From: Brachyhypopomus gauderio
Taxonomy: Eukaryota > Chordata > Actinopteri > Gymnotiformes > Hypopomidae
Direction: 5' to 3'
DNA length: 64,000 nucleotides
Assembly (NCBI RefSeq): GCF_052324685.1
Contig: NC_135222.1
Location: 577,501-641,500 of the forward strand
Position numbers and translations under genes: made by a program. The notes beneath the pieces are model-generated. The model saw only the letters and a list, made by a program, of their open reading frames with translations, ran no database searches and was not told the DNA's origin. Of the stretch, positions 13,257 to 22,499 are shown piece by piece; within the stretch, counting starts at the first letter, position 1; every line of letters starts with the position of its first letter.

Positions 13257-15130
13257 GTGTGTGAAAGATAGTAACTCACCAAGCTAGGGCTCAGAAACTC
13301 CGGTCCAGGAGTTGGTGGGCTCTCACAGAAGCTGGCATCCACAGTGGAGTTGAGGGTGTCACCTGGCAGGGCGGAGCTGGGACTACCGCTCAGGCTGATG
13401 AGGGCAGTTTGTGGCAACGGGCACAGCGGAGGCTGGGCACACAAACAGAGAACGCAGCTTTACTGCCTGGGCTGTCACAGCAGGCCACGCTCAGCTCACC
13501 AAATGTTCCTGCGGCCTCTCGGTTCGTGTTACTAGAACGGCAGTGGGTATCCTAAAATGAAATGTCTGCCCATTTAGGAGTGTGTGCCAAACTTCAAGGA
13601 TCCACTTGTATATGACACAGAAGCCTTCGCACTGAATTAGCACTCGGAAATCCAATAATCTGGAGAGCAATGAATGGTGTTGAGAGTAGCCCTCTGTTTA
13701 ATAAACACGACCGGCCTCCGCCGGGGTCACGGTCACGCACTGCCGACCCACGAGAGTCCCGGCACCGCACCACCCCTGCAAGAGCCCGAGTCACCCGGCA
13801 GGCATCACCTGGAAGATGGAGAGGCTGGATTTAGCGACGGGGCGGGTTGCCATGGCGATGCTGTTCTCCGATGACTCACACTCGTGGATTGTGACGATCT
13901 TGAGCGCAGGTGGAGGAAGGTGGAGATGGGTGAGTCTGGCGTTCTTCAGGTGGTGGAAGTCGCCCTCAGTGAGCGTGTACCTGAGGCCGTTGTGAGGGAG
14001 GGAGAGAGAGAGGGAGAAAAATGGAGAGAGAGGGAGAGAGGGGGCACATAGGATGGCCTTTCCGGACACACAGAAAAGAACACACAAGTGTGTTGTACGC
14101 TGCACGTAGTGTAGCGTGGGTGTGCGGTACATACAAGTCCTCAGAGAAAATGTAGGCTGGGCAATATAGCCATATGAAAACAGACTCTGTAATTCACATC
14201 CTCTAAACCTGCATGCTGCTTCATTTTTATCCTGTCAAACGAGCTGATGATATTACAGTCTTACAGAAAATATTACCAGGTGCAAAGATTCTTCCTGTTT
14301 AACATTCTCTGTGAAAATGCCACAGTATCACGTCCCAATCAGACTTGGTCAAGCTGTGCTTGTCTTTGGCAAACATACAGTGCCCAGCAAATGAAAGGTG
14401 GGCGAGAGTGGGTAGCTGACCTTCGACCTTTCTCCTGGGCCTTCTTGCCATGGTCAAAGAGCGCCGCCTCGTTGAAAGACACCCGGCGGCCCGTGGTTCC
14501 CGTGGAGAGGAAGCGTTCCGTCTCCTCGTCATGGGAACTGGCTGACAGGCACTCTGCCTCGTCCACGCGGATCGTGATCTCTGCAGCCAAGAGACCACAA
14601 ATGCTGCCGGCTGCACTGTTGCAAGACACTCACGTATGAGGCAAAATGCAAAAAACCACCTACGTTCCTCATATATCCCCCAGGTCTAAGGAATGGATTT
14701 TTTTTTTTTGGATTTTTGACACAGGCAATGTGGACCAGACACAATATCCACTTAACTGAACCTTGATATCTAAGATATTGGAAAGAAGCTTAGACCATTG
14801 TACCATGCACTGGCTGTGACTCCTCGAGATAGGAGGTGGTGGTCTTCTCTGGATCGTCTCTGGCTCTGAAGCATAGAATGAACCTTCCAGCAGAAAAGGA
14901 GAATGAGCAAGTCACATTGATGTGATGGTGCAGACAGCCTTTCATCGCATATCCATAATGAAATGACAATCAAATGTGCTGAGTCTCATGAACTCGGTCT
15001 ACTGAGCTATTTGCATAAATGACACGCAGTAATAGCGACAGGTTCTCTGCCCATATGGGTTTGTGGAGCAGTGAAAATAAACTGGGGGCGCTTTCCCAAC
15101 CATACGATCCGCACTCTATGACTCTGCACC

Positions 15131-15175
<45 letters not shown>

Positions 15176-18100
15176 GTGTGTGTGTCGGCACGTACTCCGC
15201 ACACCAGGGAAAGATTAATCATGCCTGATGGCTGCTATGAGATCTCATTAGCCTCGTCATTTGTGGGAGTTTGCAGCGCTGCAGGCCAGTCACACAGCCT
15301 GTCAGCCACAACACACTACAGTCAGCTCTCACAGTCACTGCCTGTCAGCCACCACACACTACAGCCAGCTCTCACAGTCACTGCCTGTCAGCCACAACAC
15401 ACTACAGCCAGCTCTCACAGTCACTGCCTGTCAGCCCCCACACACTACAGCCAGCTCTCACAGTCACTGCCTGTCAGCCACAACACACTACAGCCAGCTC
15501 TCACAGTCACTGCCTGTCAGCCACAACACACTACAGCCAGCTCTCACAGTCACTGCCTGTCAGCCACAACACACTACAGCCAGCTCTCACAGTCACTGCC
15601 TGTCAGCCACCACACACTACAGCCAGCTCTCACAGTCACTGCCTGTCAGCCCCCACACACTACAGCCAGCTCTCACAGTCACTGCCTGTCAGCCCCCACA
15701 CACTACAGCCAGCTCTCACAGTCACTGCCTGTCAGCCACAACACACTACAGCCAGCTCTCACAGTCACTGCCTGTCAGCCACAACACACTACAGCCAGCT
15801 CTCACAGTCACTGCCTGTCAGCCACAACACACTACAGCCAGCTCTCACAGTCACTGCCTGTCAGCCACAACACACTACAGCCAGCTCTCACAGTCACTGC
15901 CTGTCAGCCACCACACACTACAGCCAGCTCTCACAGTCACTGCCTGTCAGCCCCCACACACTACAGCCAGCTCTCACAGTCACTGCCTGTCAGCCACAAC
16001 ACACTACAGCCAGCTCTCACAGTCACTGCCTGTCAGCCACAACACACTACAGCCAGCTCTCACAGTCACTGCTTGTCAGCCACAACACACTACAGCCAGC
16101 TCTCACAGTCACTGCCTGTCAGCCACAACACACTACAGCCAGCTCTCACAGTCACAGCCTGTCAGCCACAACACACTACAGCCAGCTCTCACAGTCACTG
16201 CCTGTCAGCCACAACACACTACAGCCAGCTCTCACAGTCACTGCCTGTCAGCCCCCACACACTACAGCCAGCTCTCACAGTCACTGCCTGTCAGCCCCCA
16301 CACACTACAGCCAGCTCTCACAGTCACTGCCTGTCAGCCACAACACACTACAGCCAGCTCTCACAGTCACTGCCTGTCAGCCCCCACACACTACAGCCAG
16401 CTCTCACAGTCACTGCCTGTCAGCCCCCACACACTACAGCCAGCTCTCACAGTCACTGCCTGTCAGCCACAACACACTACAGCCAGCTCTCACAGTCACT
16501 GCCTGTCAGCCACCACACACTACAGGCAGCTCACACAGTCACTGCCTGTCAGTCAACACACCACATCTGGCTCGTATGTGCTCAGCAGCACACAGGCGTA
16601 CAGGCGGAGGTCTATTTAAGGGCACCACGCCTGATCCCAACAGAAAGGCTTCCAGAACTAGGAACGTGGATCAGCATGGGAACTGTGAACTGTGAACTTG
16701 TCAAAGCTCAGCGATCACAAATAAGTGAAAGAACAGCTGTACAACAACCAATGTGCTGTGCATCTGGATTGCCAAAGAGTTTGAACACCAGCTTCTCAAA
16801 CAGTTTTATAATATACCTCAGGCTGGATAAACTAAAGTCATTACCAACCACTCTGTGGGGGTCCCACACTGAAAATAAAAAAACAGCTATCATTAACAGC
16901 ATCTCTCCCTATGCTTATCCTGCACTAGGCTCAGTGGATCACACCATTGTGGATCACACCATTGTGGATCACATCATTGTGGATCACACCATTGTGGATC
17001 ACACCATTGTGGATCACATCATTGTGGATCCCACCATTGTGGATCACATCATTGTGGATCACACCATTGTGGATCACACCATTGTGGATCACATCATTGT
17101 GGATCCCACCATTGTGGATCACATCATTGTGGATCACACCATTGTGGATCACATCATTGTGGATCCCATCATTGTGGATCACACCATTGTGGATCCCACC
17201 ATTGTGGATCACACCATTGTGGATCACATCATTGTGGATTACATCATTGTGGATCCCACCATTGTGGATCACATCATTGTGGATCCCACCATTGTGGATC
17301 ACACCATTGTGGATCACATCATTGTGGATCACACCATTGTGGATCACATCATTGTGGATCACATCATTGTGGATCCCACCATTGTGGATCACACCATTGT
17401 GGATCACATCATTGTGGATCCCACCATTGTGGATCACATCATTGTGGATCACACCATTGTGGATCACACCATTGTGGATCCCACCATAGTTCCCGTCGTC
17501 TTTGGGGCTACTGTGCACAGTGGTCATAGCAGCAGTTCTTGAACTGTCTGTATTGTCCTGCACCAAATTTAGCAGTAGTTATATTGCCTGCGTTGAGTAT
17601 TACTCTGTATATGTGTATCACTTGATGATCCTTGATAGGAAAGGGTCTAGCCAGCACAAACATGACTATTGTATTTGCATGTTTGTAATTTGAAACAAAC
17701 ATGGTTTATTAACATTTATAAAAGAATTCTAAATTAACATAAAATGTAGTCACTGGTTGTGTGAAAGTAAAAAGTATTTATATGTAGGAACTCATAAACC
17801 TTATTGGGGTATCATATCTTTACTAGCTGATGGGGTTTGTGTGTGTGTGTGTGTGTGTGTGTGTACATTGAGAAAGCAAGATGTTTTTGCCTCACTGTGC
17901 ATAGAGACGATCCCCATCGCAGAAGCGTCGGCAGGTGATCAGCAGGACAGAGAGCAGGACCAGCGACCCCCCAAGGAAGATGGACAGGAGGACGAGTAGT
18001 AGGACGTATCCATCCCGCTCCCCAGGCTCCAGGGAGAACTCCTGAACAAACACCGTGGAGATGCCACTCAGGCAGGAGCATCCACACTGAAGCTTTCACT

Positions 18101-18952
18101 CTGGATTTAATTCTCTTCCTTATACCAAACCATCACATAACAAGAATAGATACAAAAAATGTAATGTACGGTACGGTGGTGTGGTATGATGGAAATGGAG
18201 ACAGAATTATGTTCTGGTCAATTCAGAGCTTGAAAAGCAGCATCCATTTGATATCTAAACTTTAATTTCAAATGATAAAGCACAGGCACACACACACGCA
18301 CACAGGCACACACACACGCACACACAGTCCTTGAGAGTTTGCATGAAAGCTCTTATGTGGTGTATGGCAGGCGAGCTCTTGTCTCTCGGCGGTCGTGGGT
18401 GGGGGGAGGGCGAGGAGGACACAGGTGTGAGTGCTTTTATTCCTGAATTGAGCTGTTAAGTACAGTGTTCACTGCTTGGTGGAGCGCAGGGTTTGCAAAG
18501 ACCCAGCAGTATAGATCCATGCCAGCAAAACGAGCACATTAGACTCAAGCTTTATTCTCCAAGAGATCAAAGCACCGAGATGCACAGAACCACCTGTTTA
18601 ACTGTCATTTGTGCCCATCTATCCAGATGAGCCCTCTATAAGTTAAATTAATGCATGAGCAGGAAACAAAAAAGTCTTTAAGCTGTACATATAACACCGT
18701 GTAATTACCCTCCTTTTCTCTCTTTTAGTACAGACAACTTCCGCCATTACCTGAGTATTAATTGTCTGAAAGACTACAGCCAAACAATGGATGATACTAT
18801 TTGGATACCAGGCAGGCAGAGCTGTGAAAGTCATTGTGTTAAAATGCAGCTCTATTACATTACAGAACTGGTTGATCCAGAATGAATATATAAAGGCCAA
18901 TAAGTCAGTCATTAACTTACTGGTTCCTTGGAGGGAGAGAGAGAGAGAGAGG

Positions 18953-19026
<74 letters not shown>

Positions 19027-19608
19027 TGTTCTACAGATCAAAAACAAACTTCATCTTCTTTGCAATAACAGTATTTAACAAAGACAAGCCTAGACATGGC
19101 CTGCATCCAGAACCATTATAATTTATGACAAGGTCGAAGTTTATAGAAAAGCAATAGAGTTGTCATCAGTTCTAAATATTTTCTGTATTCGTGGTTTCCT
19201 TGTGAGAAAATGCTCGAATATAAATATTTCTCGTTAATAAATTAATAAAGTTGATGTTGATGATTTCTCATTAATAAATTAATAAAGCAGATGCTGAAGA
19301 TTGATACTGTAAGCAATGCTCATGTGTATTACATTCCTTGTCTTAGCTTTCTACAGTTCGACTGAAAGTTCTCTTGCAGCGTTAATCTGTTTAAATCTGG
19401 CAGTGAATTCAATTACTGTATGCACAGAACAGGATATTTTCTCTTTTGCTTCTCTGGAGATACTTCTAGAGAAAGAGCCTAGAGGTAATGAAGGAAGGCA
19501 GGGGGAGAGAGAGAACTGAAGCGTGTGAGACACAGAGGGGTGGGCGAAGACCGGACTTACTGTGGGCCTTTCTGTTAGGTTGTTCCACACGGCAGACTCA
19601 TTGCTCAT
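8818..19608 (-). CDS. cbarp: cbarp gene, whole coding span (9 exons)
   Basis: Voltage-gated calcium channel beta-subunit-associated regulatory protein. It is a single-pass membrane protein of neurons and endocrine cells, known to bind the channel beta subunit and lower calcium current. Coding exons in transcript order: 19561-19608, 17896-18041, 14804-14865, 14421-14580, 13809-13980, 13280-13432, 12592-12817, 10878-11079, 8818-10268. Every junction is GT-AG and keeps phase. The sum is 2620 nt, one base over a multiple of three, matching one frame break in the last exon. About 872 residues are expected without the break; I recall about 705 for the human protein. Seen: a short N-terminus with two N-glycosylation sequons (N3, N10), a membrane helix at about residues 28-53, and a long cytoplasmic tail with blocks shared with human CBARP (ERFLSTGTTGRRVSFNEAAL, YTLTEGDFHHLKNARLTHLH, FQRQRAASES, LLQMDSGYASIE, RRDYSIDEKTEALFHEFLRH). 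It lies head to head with atp5f1d, as in human. Confidence 0.93.
10878..11079 (-). CDS. cbarp: cbarp exon 8
   Basis: Encodes GSPKRKPFQRQRAASESMDQ, then DEPGTHHIDLIQYIARTKDL, then a proline-rich stretch ending PPPSLG. The acceptor is TCTCACAG (phase 1 in) and the donor CGGCAG|GTATCT (phase 2 out). It matches human DTRGSPKRHHFQRQRAASES and DFIQYIARAGD. Confidence 0.93.
12085..12396. mobile_element. hAT-type non-autonomous DNA transposon
   Basis: Terminal inverted repeats CAGGCGTACTCAACT (left) and CAGGGGTACTCAACT (right, reversed) are flanked by a perfect 8-bp target duplication TGATAGAA (12077-12084 and 12397-12404). An 8-bp duplication and CAGGGGT-type ends are hAT hallmarks. The 312-bp body contains no transposase and holds a run of 39 G. 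It sits in cbarp intron 7. Confidence 0.9.
12185..12223 (+). repeat. Run of 39 G inside the hAT element
   Basis: Uninterrupted G run flanked on both sides by similar sequence (GTTGAGCGGGG, GCGAACGTAAG), suggesting expansion within a short duplication. The true length is uncertain in any assembly. Confidence 0.9.
12592..12817 (-). CDS. cbarp: cbarp exon 7
   Basis: Encodes MEVGGARNGGSPGSGRERLS, followed by ISARPSSSGTSPQGPVVQFF, then TKLRRHASLEGASPYFKIKR and WRFDSNQRASSLDTR. The donor is CCAGAG|GTACAC (phase 1). The acceptor is taken as CCACACAG at 12818-12820; a second AG 26 nt further in could also serve. The LRRHASLEGASPYFKIK and RASSLDTRG blocks match human CBARP (LRRHASLDGASPYFKVK, RAASLDTRG). 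Confidence 0.9.
13196..13263. repeat. (GT)n microsatellite next to a cbarp donor
   Basis: About 68 bp of GT with one interruption. On the cbarp strand it is a CA repeat beginning 16 nt after the donor at 13279. Confidence 0.97.
13280..13432 (-). CDS. cbarp: cbarp exon 6, phase 0-0, possible cassette
   Basis: Encodes PPLCPLPQTALISLSGSPSS, then ALPGDTLNSTVDASFCESPP, ending LSPSL at TTG|GTGAGT. It aligns with human QPPGKALTGRSVGPSSALPGDPYNS. At 153 nt with phase 0 on both sides it could be skipped without a frame change. A CA repeat starts 16 nt after the donor, a setting known to attract hnRNP L. Cassette use is only inferred. Confidence 0.88.
13809..13980 (-). CDS. cbarp: cbarp exon 5
   Basis: Encodes YTLTEGDFHHLKNARLTHLH, then LPPPALKIVTIHECESSENS, and ends KSSLSIFQ at the donor TTCCAG|GTGATG. 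The acceptor GGCCTCAG lies just upstream. Phase is 2 in and 0 out. The protein block is almost unchanged from human (YTLTEGDFHHLKNARLTHLHLPP.LKIVTIHEC), which makes it the strongest single identifier of the gene. Confidence 0.94.
14421..14580 (-). CDS. cbarp: cbarp exon 4
   Basis: Encodes EITIRVDEAECLSASSHDEE, then TERFLSTGTTGRRVSFNEAA, then LFDHGKKAQEKGR. The acceptor is TTGGCTGCAG and the donor CGAAG|GTCAGC (phase 1 in, 2 out). The ERFLST...RRVSFNEAALF block is close to identical to human CBARP. It lies in the cytoplasmic region where beta-subunit binding has been mapped; that assignment is from family knowledge, not from sequence here. Confidence 0.92.
14804..14865 (-). CDS. cbarp: cbarp exon 3 (62 nt)
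   Basis: A small exon that short-ORF scans miss. The acceptor is GCTTCAG and the donor CATG|GTACAA. It encodes ARDDPEKTTTSYLEESQPVH, flanked by split codons. It aligns with the human juxtamembrane EEAEKTTTTYLDNGTHP. Phase is 2 in and 1 out, which fits both neighbours exactly. The large intron before it (14866-17895) carries both minisatellites. Confidence 0.88.
15134..15184. repeat. (GT)n microsatellite in cbarp intron 2
   Basis: GT repeat with a small interruption near 15174, just before the 43-bp array. Confidence 0.95.
15298..16544. repeat. 43-bp minisatellite, 29 copies, in cbarp intron 2
   Basis: The unit runs from CCTGTCAGCC through ACACACTACAGCC to CTCACAGTCACTG. Copies are over 95 percent alike and vary mostly in a short AC/CC segment (CCACAAC, CCACCAC, CCCCCAC). 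The unit has no stop codon in any plus-strand frame and 43 leaves remainder one on division by three. All three frames therefore stay open across the array and each cycles through the same 43-residue pattern. The long open frames here, including one of 788 codons from 15176, are by-products and lie antisense to cbarp. Confidence 0.97.
16934..17488. repeat. 15-bp minisatellite, 37 copies, in cbarp intron 2
   Basis: The unit is GTGGATCACACCATT, with variants CACATC, CCCACC, CCCATC and one TACATC. It is in frame with itself, so both strands stay open (VDHTI-type on plus, HNDVI/HNGVI-type on minus). No coding role is likely, since it lies inside an intron. Confidence 0.97.
17836..17864. repeat. 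(GT)n microsatellite near a cbarp donor
   Basis: On the cbarp strand this is a CA repeat that begins about 31 nt after the donor of the membrane-segment exon (17895). Confidence 0.93.
17896..18041 (-). CDS. cbarp: cbarp exon 2, transmembrane segment
   Basis: The exon enters in phase 0 after TTTGTTCAG and leaves in phase 2 at GCACA|GTGAGG. It encodes EFSLEPGERDGYVLLLVLLS, then a leucine-rich stretch ending LITC, then CRRFCDGDRLYA. The hydrophobic run of about 26 residues aligns with the human CBARP membrane helix (YVLLVVVMSLFVGG...). The CRR that follows is the usual positive-inside stop-transfer signal. The largest open frame annotated across this exon is in another frame and is not the product. 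Confidence 0.88.
18935..19024. repeat. (GA)n microsatellite in cbarp intron 1
   Basis: About 90 bp of GA with one GGGG interruption. On the cbarp strand it is a long pyrimidine (TC) tract. Confidence 0.97.
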
Positions 19609-19633
19609 GGTCCAGGCCAGAGAGTGCGTCCCC
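19561..19633 (-). CDS. cbarp: cbarp exon with start codon
   Basis: The start ATG is at 19608-19606 and encodes MSNESAVWNNLTERPT, followed by the donor GTAAGT (phase 0). The likely acceptor CATTCTCAG ends at 19634, leaving 25 nt of 5'UTR in the exon. The residues align with the human extracellular segment around SWDNATGRPTAEPD. NES and NLT are N-glycosylation sequons, as expected for an outside N-terminus. The start is chosen because human CBARP begins close by and the frame enters the membrane exon without a break. No signal peptide is seen, in keeping with a type III-like topology. Confidence 0.82.
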
Positions 19634-19983
19634 CTGAGAATGACACGCAGCTGTTTTTATTGAGGCTTTGCAGAACCATGGAGCGGTTTTGCTTCTCTGA
19701 CATGGCATAAAGTCATTTTTGGTAGCATATGCTACTCGACTGAGGAGAACACGGAGACCTGCCTTTATCTTTGCTGAATGACTTCGGCACAGACAATAGT
19801 GTAGGTTTATGAAGAACACAGAACGCTGTCTGACTACTGCATGGTGGTCCGGTTGAAGTCCTGCTCTCCTGACGGTCTTTACTGTAAGATGAGGCGATGG
19901 ATTCAGTTCTCTGGCAGCTGCGGCCTGGCAAATTGTCTTCTCCCTCTGATGCCATTATTGCTACAGCTTCTGCTTAAACCACA

Positions 19984-20022
<39 letters not shown>

Positions 20023-21385
20023 CTGTTCCTCCCCATTTCGCACTCTCACGTCATCTTCTCGGTCCGTCTACTACACTCACAGACACAAACACATGCATGA
20101 AGCCACATTCACACTCACCTTCCAGGCAGGTCCACTCACACGGCGGGGAAACGGGAACATGCAGAGAGAGAGAACTGTCTCTGCTTCCTCAGTGCCAAGC
20201 TGCTGTCTGCGTGTGCGCATGTGTGTGCCCGCATGTGTGTGCCCGCATGTGTGTGCCCGCATGTGCGAGTGAGCAGTGCTCTGTGTGTGTCGTTGCAAAG
20301 CTTCTGATTCCTGCTGCATAGTGAGCTAGCCTATGCCCACCCACCTGGTAGCCTCATAACAGCTCAACATTATCCTTCTCTCTCTCCCTCTCTAACCCCC
20401 CCCCCCCCCCCACCCCCCACCAATGAATCCTCACTAGCCCACATGAAATGACTTTGCCTTTATTATGATTTTGCCTGAGATTCAGAACGTGTTACATTTC
20501 ATCTGACAAAACTAACAGACCTTCAGCTCAGAGATCATGCCCCCCCCACACACATTTTAATGAAGCGTTGGCCACTTTTTCAAGAATATTCGATGACAGC
20601 CTTGCATCAATACAGTAGTTAACAGTCTTACATACTTTAATCTCTTCGGTTCCGTCTATTTACAATATAAAGAAGAATACTACTTGACACTGGCTAAATC
20701 CAACGAATCGGATTATTAAATGTTAGCACATTTTCACAGGTTGTAGAATTGTAATGATAGGGCAAACCTACTACTGTATCATAAATGATTGATGAGCGAG
20801 GCAGTGCCCAGGGCGCAGCTGCTGTATTCAACTACACATTGTCTTTGCAATGTTCGCACAAAAACACCCTTCCCGAAAAGGTGAACGACAAAACACGAGA
20901 GTGCAACTGGTTCTGAATTAACCAGCACAATCGCATTGACTGTTGCGTCCCGTATTAATGCTGCACATCATACAGACGCGTCGTTTATTTTGGTGGGATA
21001 CGAACTAATCACCTAATGCAAACATCATTTCAACTTAAGCAGTCGATACTTCAGTAGTAAATAACCGTGGCAGATAACTGTACCGGCTGAGAAGCATCAC
21101 CGGCACAATCTTATTCTTCTGCTTGAGGCACTCAGTGATCATCACTGGAGCAGCTGATTTCTGCTTCTACAGTAGGCAAGACGATCATGGAGGTACCACA
21201 CGGTTTCTTAAGACTTCATAAGCTACAGGATTCTTGGACTGCGAACGGCAGAGACTACGCAGCTCAGCAGAAATACATTTTGCTACATAGCAAAAAATAA
21301 AATAATATACAGAAATGGCAGTTGTTCAAAAGAAACAAATAACAGACATACCGCAAGTAAATAATCACATGGGACGTTTTCTTAC
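19634..21385 (-). other. cbarp: Probable intron in the cbarp 5'UTR
   Basis: Lies between the candidate non-coding exon and the start-codon exon. It holds a TC repeat (19986-20020), alternating CATGTGTGTGCCCG repeats (about 20210-20270), a poly-C run, and AT-rich sequence without coding exons. Confidence 0.45.
20396..20411. repeat. Poly-C run in cbarp 5' intron
   Basis: Sixteen C followed by CACCCCCC; just upstream of it is a TC-rich stretch. Confidence 0.93.
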
Positions 21386-21430
21386 CTAATTATAATTTAT
21401 ATGTTCCATGTAAGAATCCTTCGACGAAAG
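21386..21430 (-). other. cbarp: Probable cbarp 5' non-coding exon with short uORF
   Basis: On the minus strand a TATA-like CTATAAACG (about 21459-21453) is followed by a short stretch that ends in a strong donor, TTAG|GTAAGA, at 21386/21385. The stretch contains ATG GAA CAT ATA AAT TAT AAT TAG, a seven-codon uORF whose stop ends exactly at the splice site. Splicing to the acceptor at 19634 would give a 5'UTR joined to the start-codon exon. The 5' end is estimated from the TATA position. Confidence 0.5.
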
Positions 21431-21452
21431 CAAACGAGCTTCTCCCAGCACG

Positions 21453-21600
21453 TTTATAGCAGTTTGAAACCAATATGTATTTATGAATGAAATCCCAGCG
21501 TTAGCCACGCCCACCCGGAGAGCACCGTGTGACGTAGCAGGTGAGATAAGGCGAAGGAGTGACATCATAGATTGGGTTCCTACATTAATGTATAATGAGG
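21453..21600 (-). promoter_or_regulatory. Candidate cbarp promoter
   Basis: Read on the minus strand: a CCAAT box (21575-21571), TGATGTCA (21567-21560), TACGTCA (21536-21530), a GC/KLF-type GGGTGGGCGTGG (about 21516-21505) and a TATA-like box (21459-21453). CRE-like sites fit a neuronal or endocrine gene. Assignment rests on position upstream of the 5' exon candidate. Confidence 0.5.
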
Positions 21601-21609
21601 TGCACAAAA

Positions 21610-22379
21610 AAATCTGTCAAGGCATAAATCATTTTGTCAGCCAGTTTACATCTAAGTAATCGAGGTAATCCCCGGAATTTGCTCATTAGGTTAAATGAAC
21701 TGTTACTACTTAGCATATGCTTAGTCATGCTTTACTTTGTCACCCAATAAATACAGTCTACAATAAATCTAAATCTAAAATAAAAATCTAAGGAATGTTG
21801 TAGTTACATGAAGCTATTACGACGGCTCATAACAATTGTTAAAATTAGGTATCTTAACACAACAGAGTGTTTACGGAGATATTGAAGAAGAGCACGGAGG
21901 GAAAGTATGTGCCTGTTTATGAACATCGTTTTGTCAAGCTTTGTTAACCCAAATTACCACTGACCACGTTTCATGGTGACCGGGCGCCGCCCTCTGGCCA
22001 ACGAGCACATTCAACCAATTACATTCGCCTAAATTGTTACCTATTACATTTAGTTGAAAATTGCAGACGTAGTTAAGTTTATGTTTTGGTATAAGGCGTG
22101 CGTCTGATAAACTGAAGAATAATTAACAAGTCATTATGATAGTAGTAGAACTAGTTCCACAGTAGTTCCACAGTAGTTGTCGATTTTTGTAGGCAGGCGT
22201 TTACCCGTGGAGGACTACACCCCCCACAACTCGCCTGAAACTCGCAGGGGCTTATGGGTAGTTTCCCGGTGCCCTTGTGCCATCAGCGGTGCACTCGTCT
22301 ATTCGCTCGGCTTGGGGGGACTCCAGCTTGCTTCACTACGATATAAAGGTCCATCTCTTCACGTTTGGTTAAAGCAGCA
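21610..22379. promoter_or_regulatory. Divergent interval between cbarp and atp5f1d
   Basis: Less than 1 kb separates the candidate cbarp start from the atp5f1d start codon, and no coding exon is seen. A TATA-like ATATAAAGG lies at 22341-22349, only about 33 bp before the atp5f1d ATG, followed by a pyrimidine-rich CCATCTCTTC that could hold its start site. The region 22190-22320 is GC-richer than the AT-rich sequence around 21660-22180. The head-to-head layout is the same in human. Confidence 0.5.
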
Positions 22380-22499
22380 ATGATAGCCGCCAGGTTGCTC
22401 CTTCGCCGTGCGGGCCCTGTGCTGAGGCCGGCGCGGGCTTATGCAGAAGCGGCCACTTCTGCGCCGCAGATGTCCTTCACTTTCGCCTCGCCGACCGAG
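22380..22499 (+). CDS. atp5f1d: atp5f1d exon 1, targeting peptide
   Basis: Forty codons, ending SFTFASPTE at the donor GAG|GTAGGA (phase 0). It encodes the mitochondrial presequence and the first beta strand of the mature protein. Confidence 0.95.

Noticed and set aside
15176-17542. A 788-codon plus-strand open frame
   Set aside because: It consists of two tandem arrays joined by intron sequence, lies antisense inside a cbarp intron, and is open only because the repeat units lack stop codons.
16931-17566. A 211-codon minus-strand frame of HNDVI/HNGVI repeats
   Set aside because: It is the reverse reading of the 15-bp minisatellite. It resembles an Asn/His-rich protein only by composition and sits between two cbarp exons.
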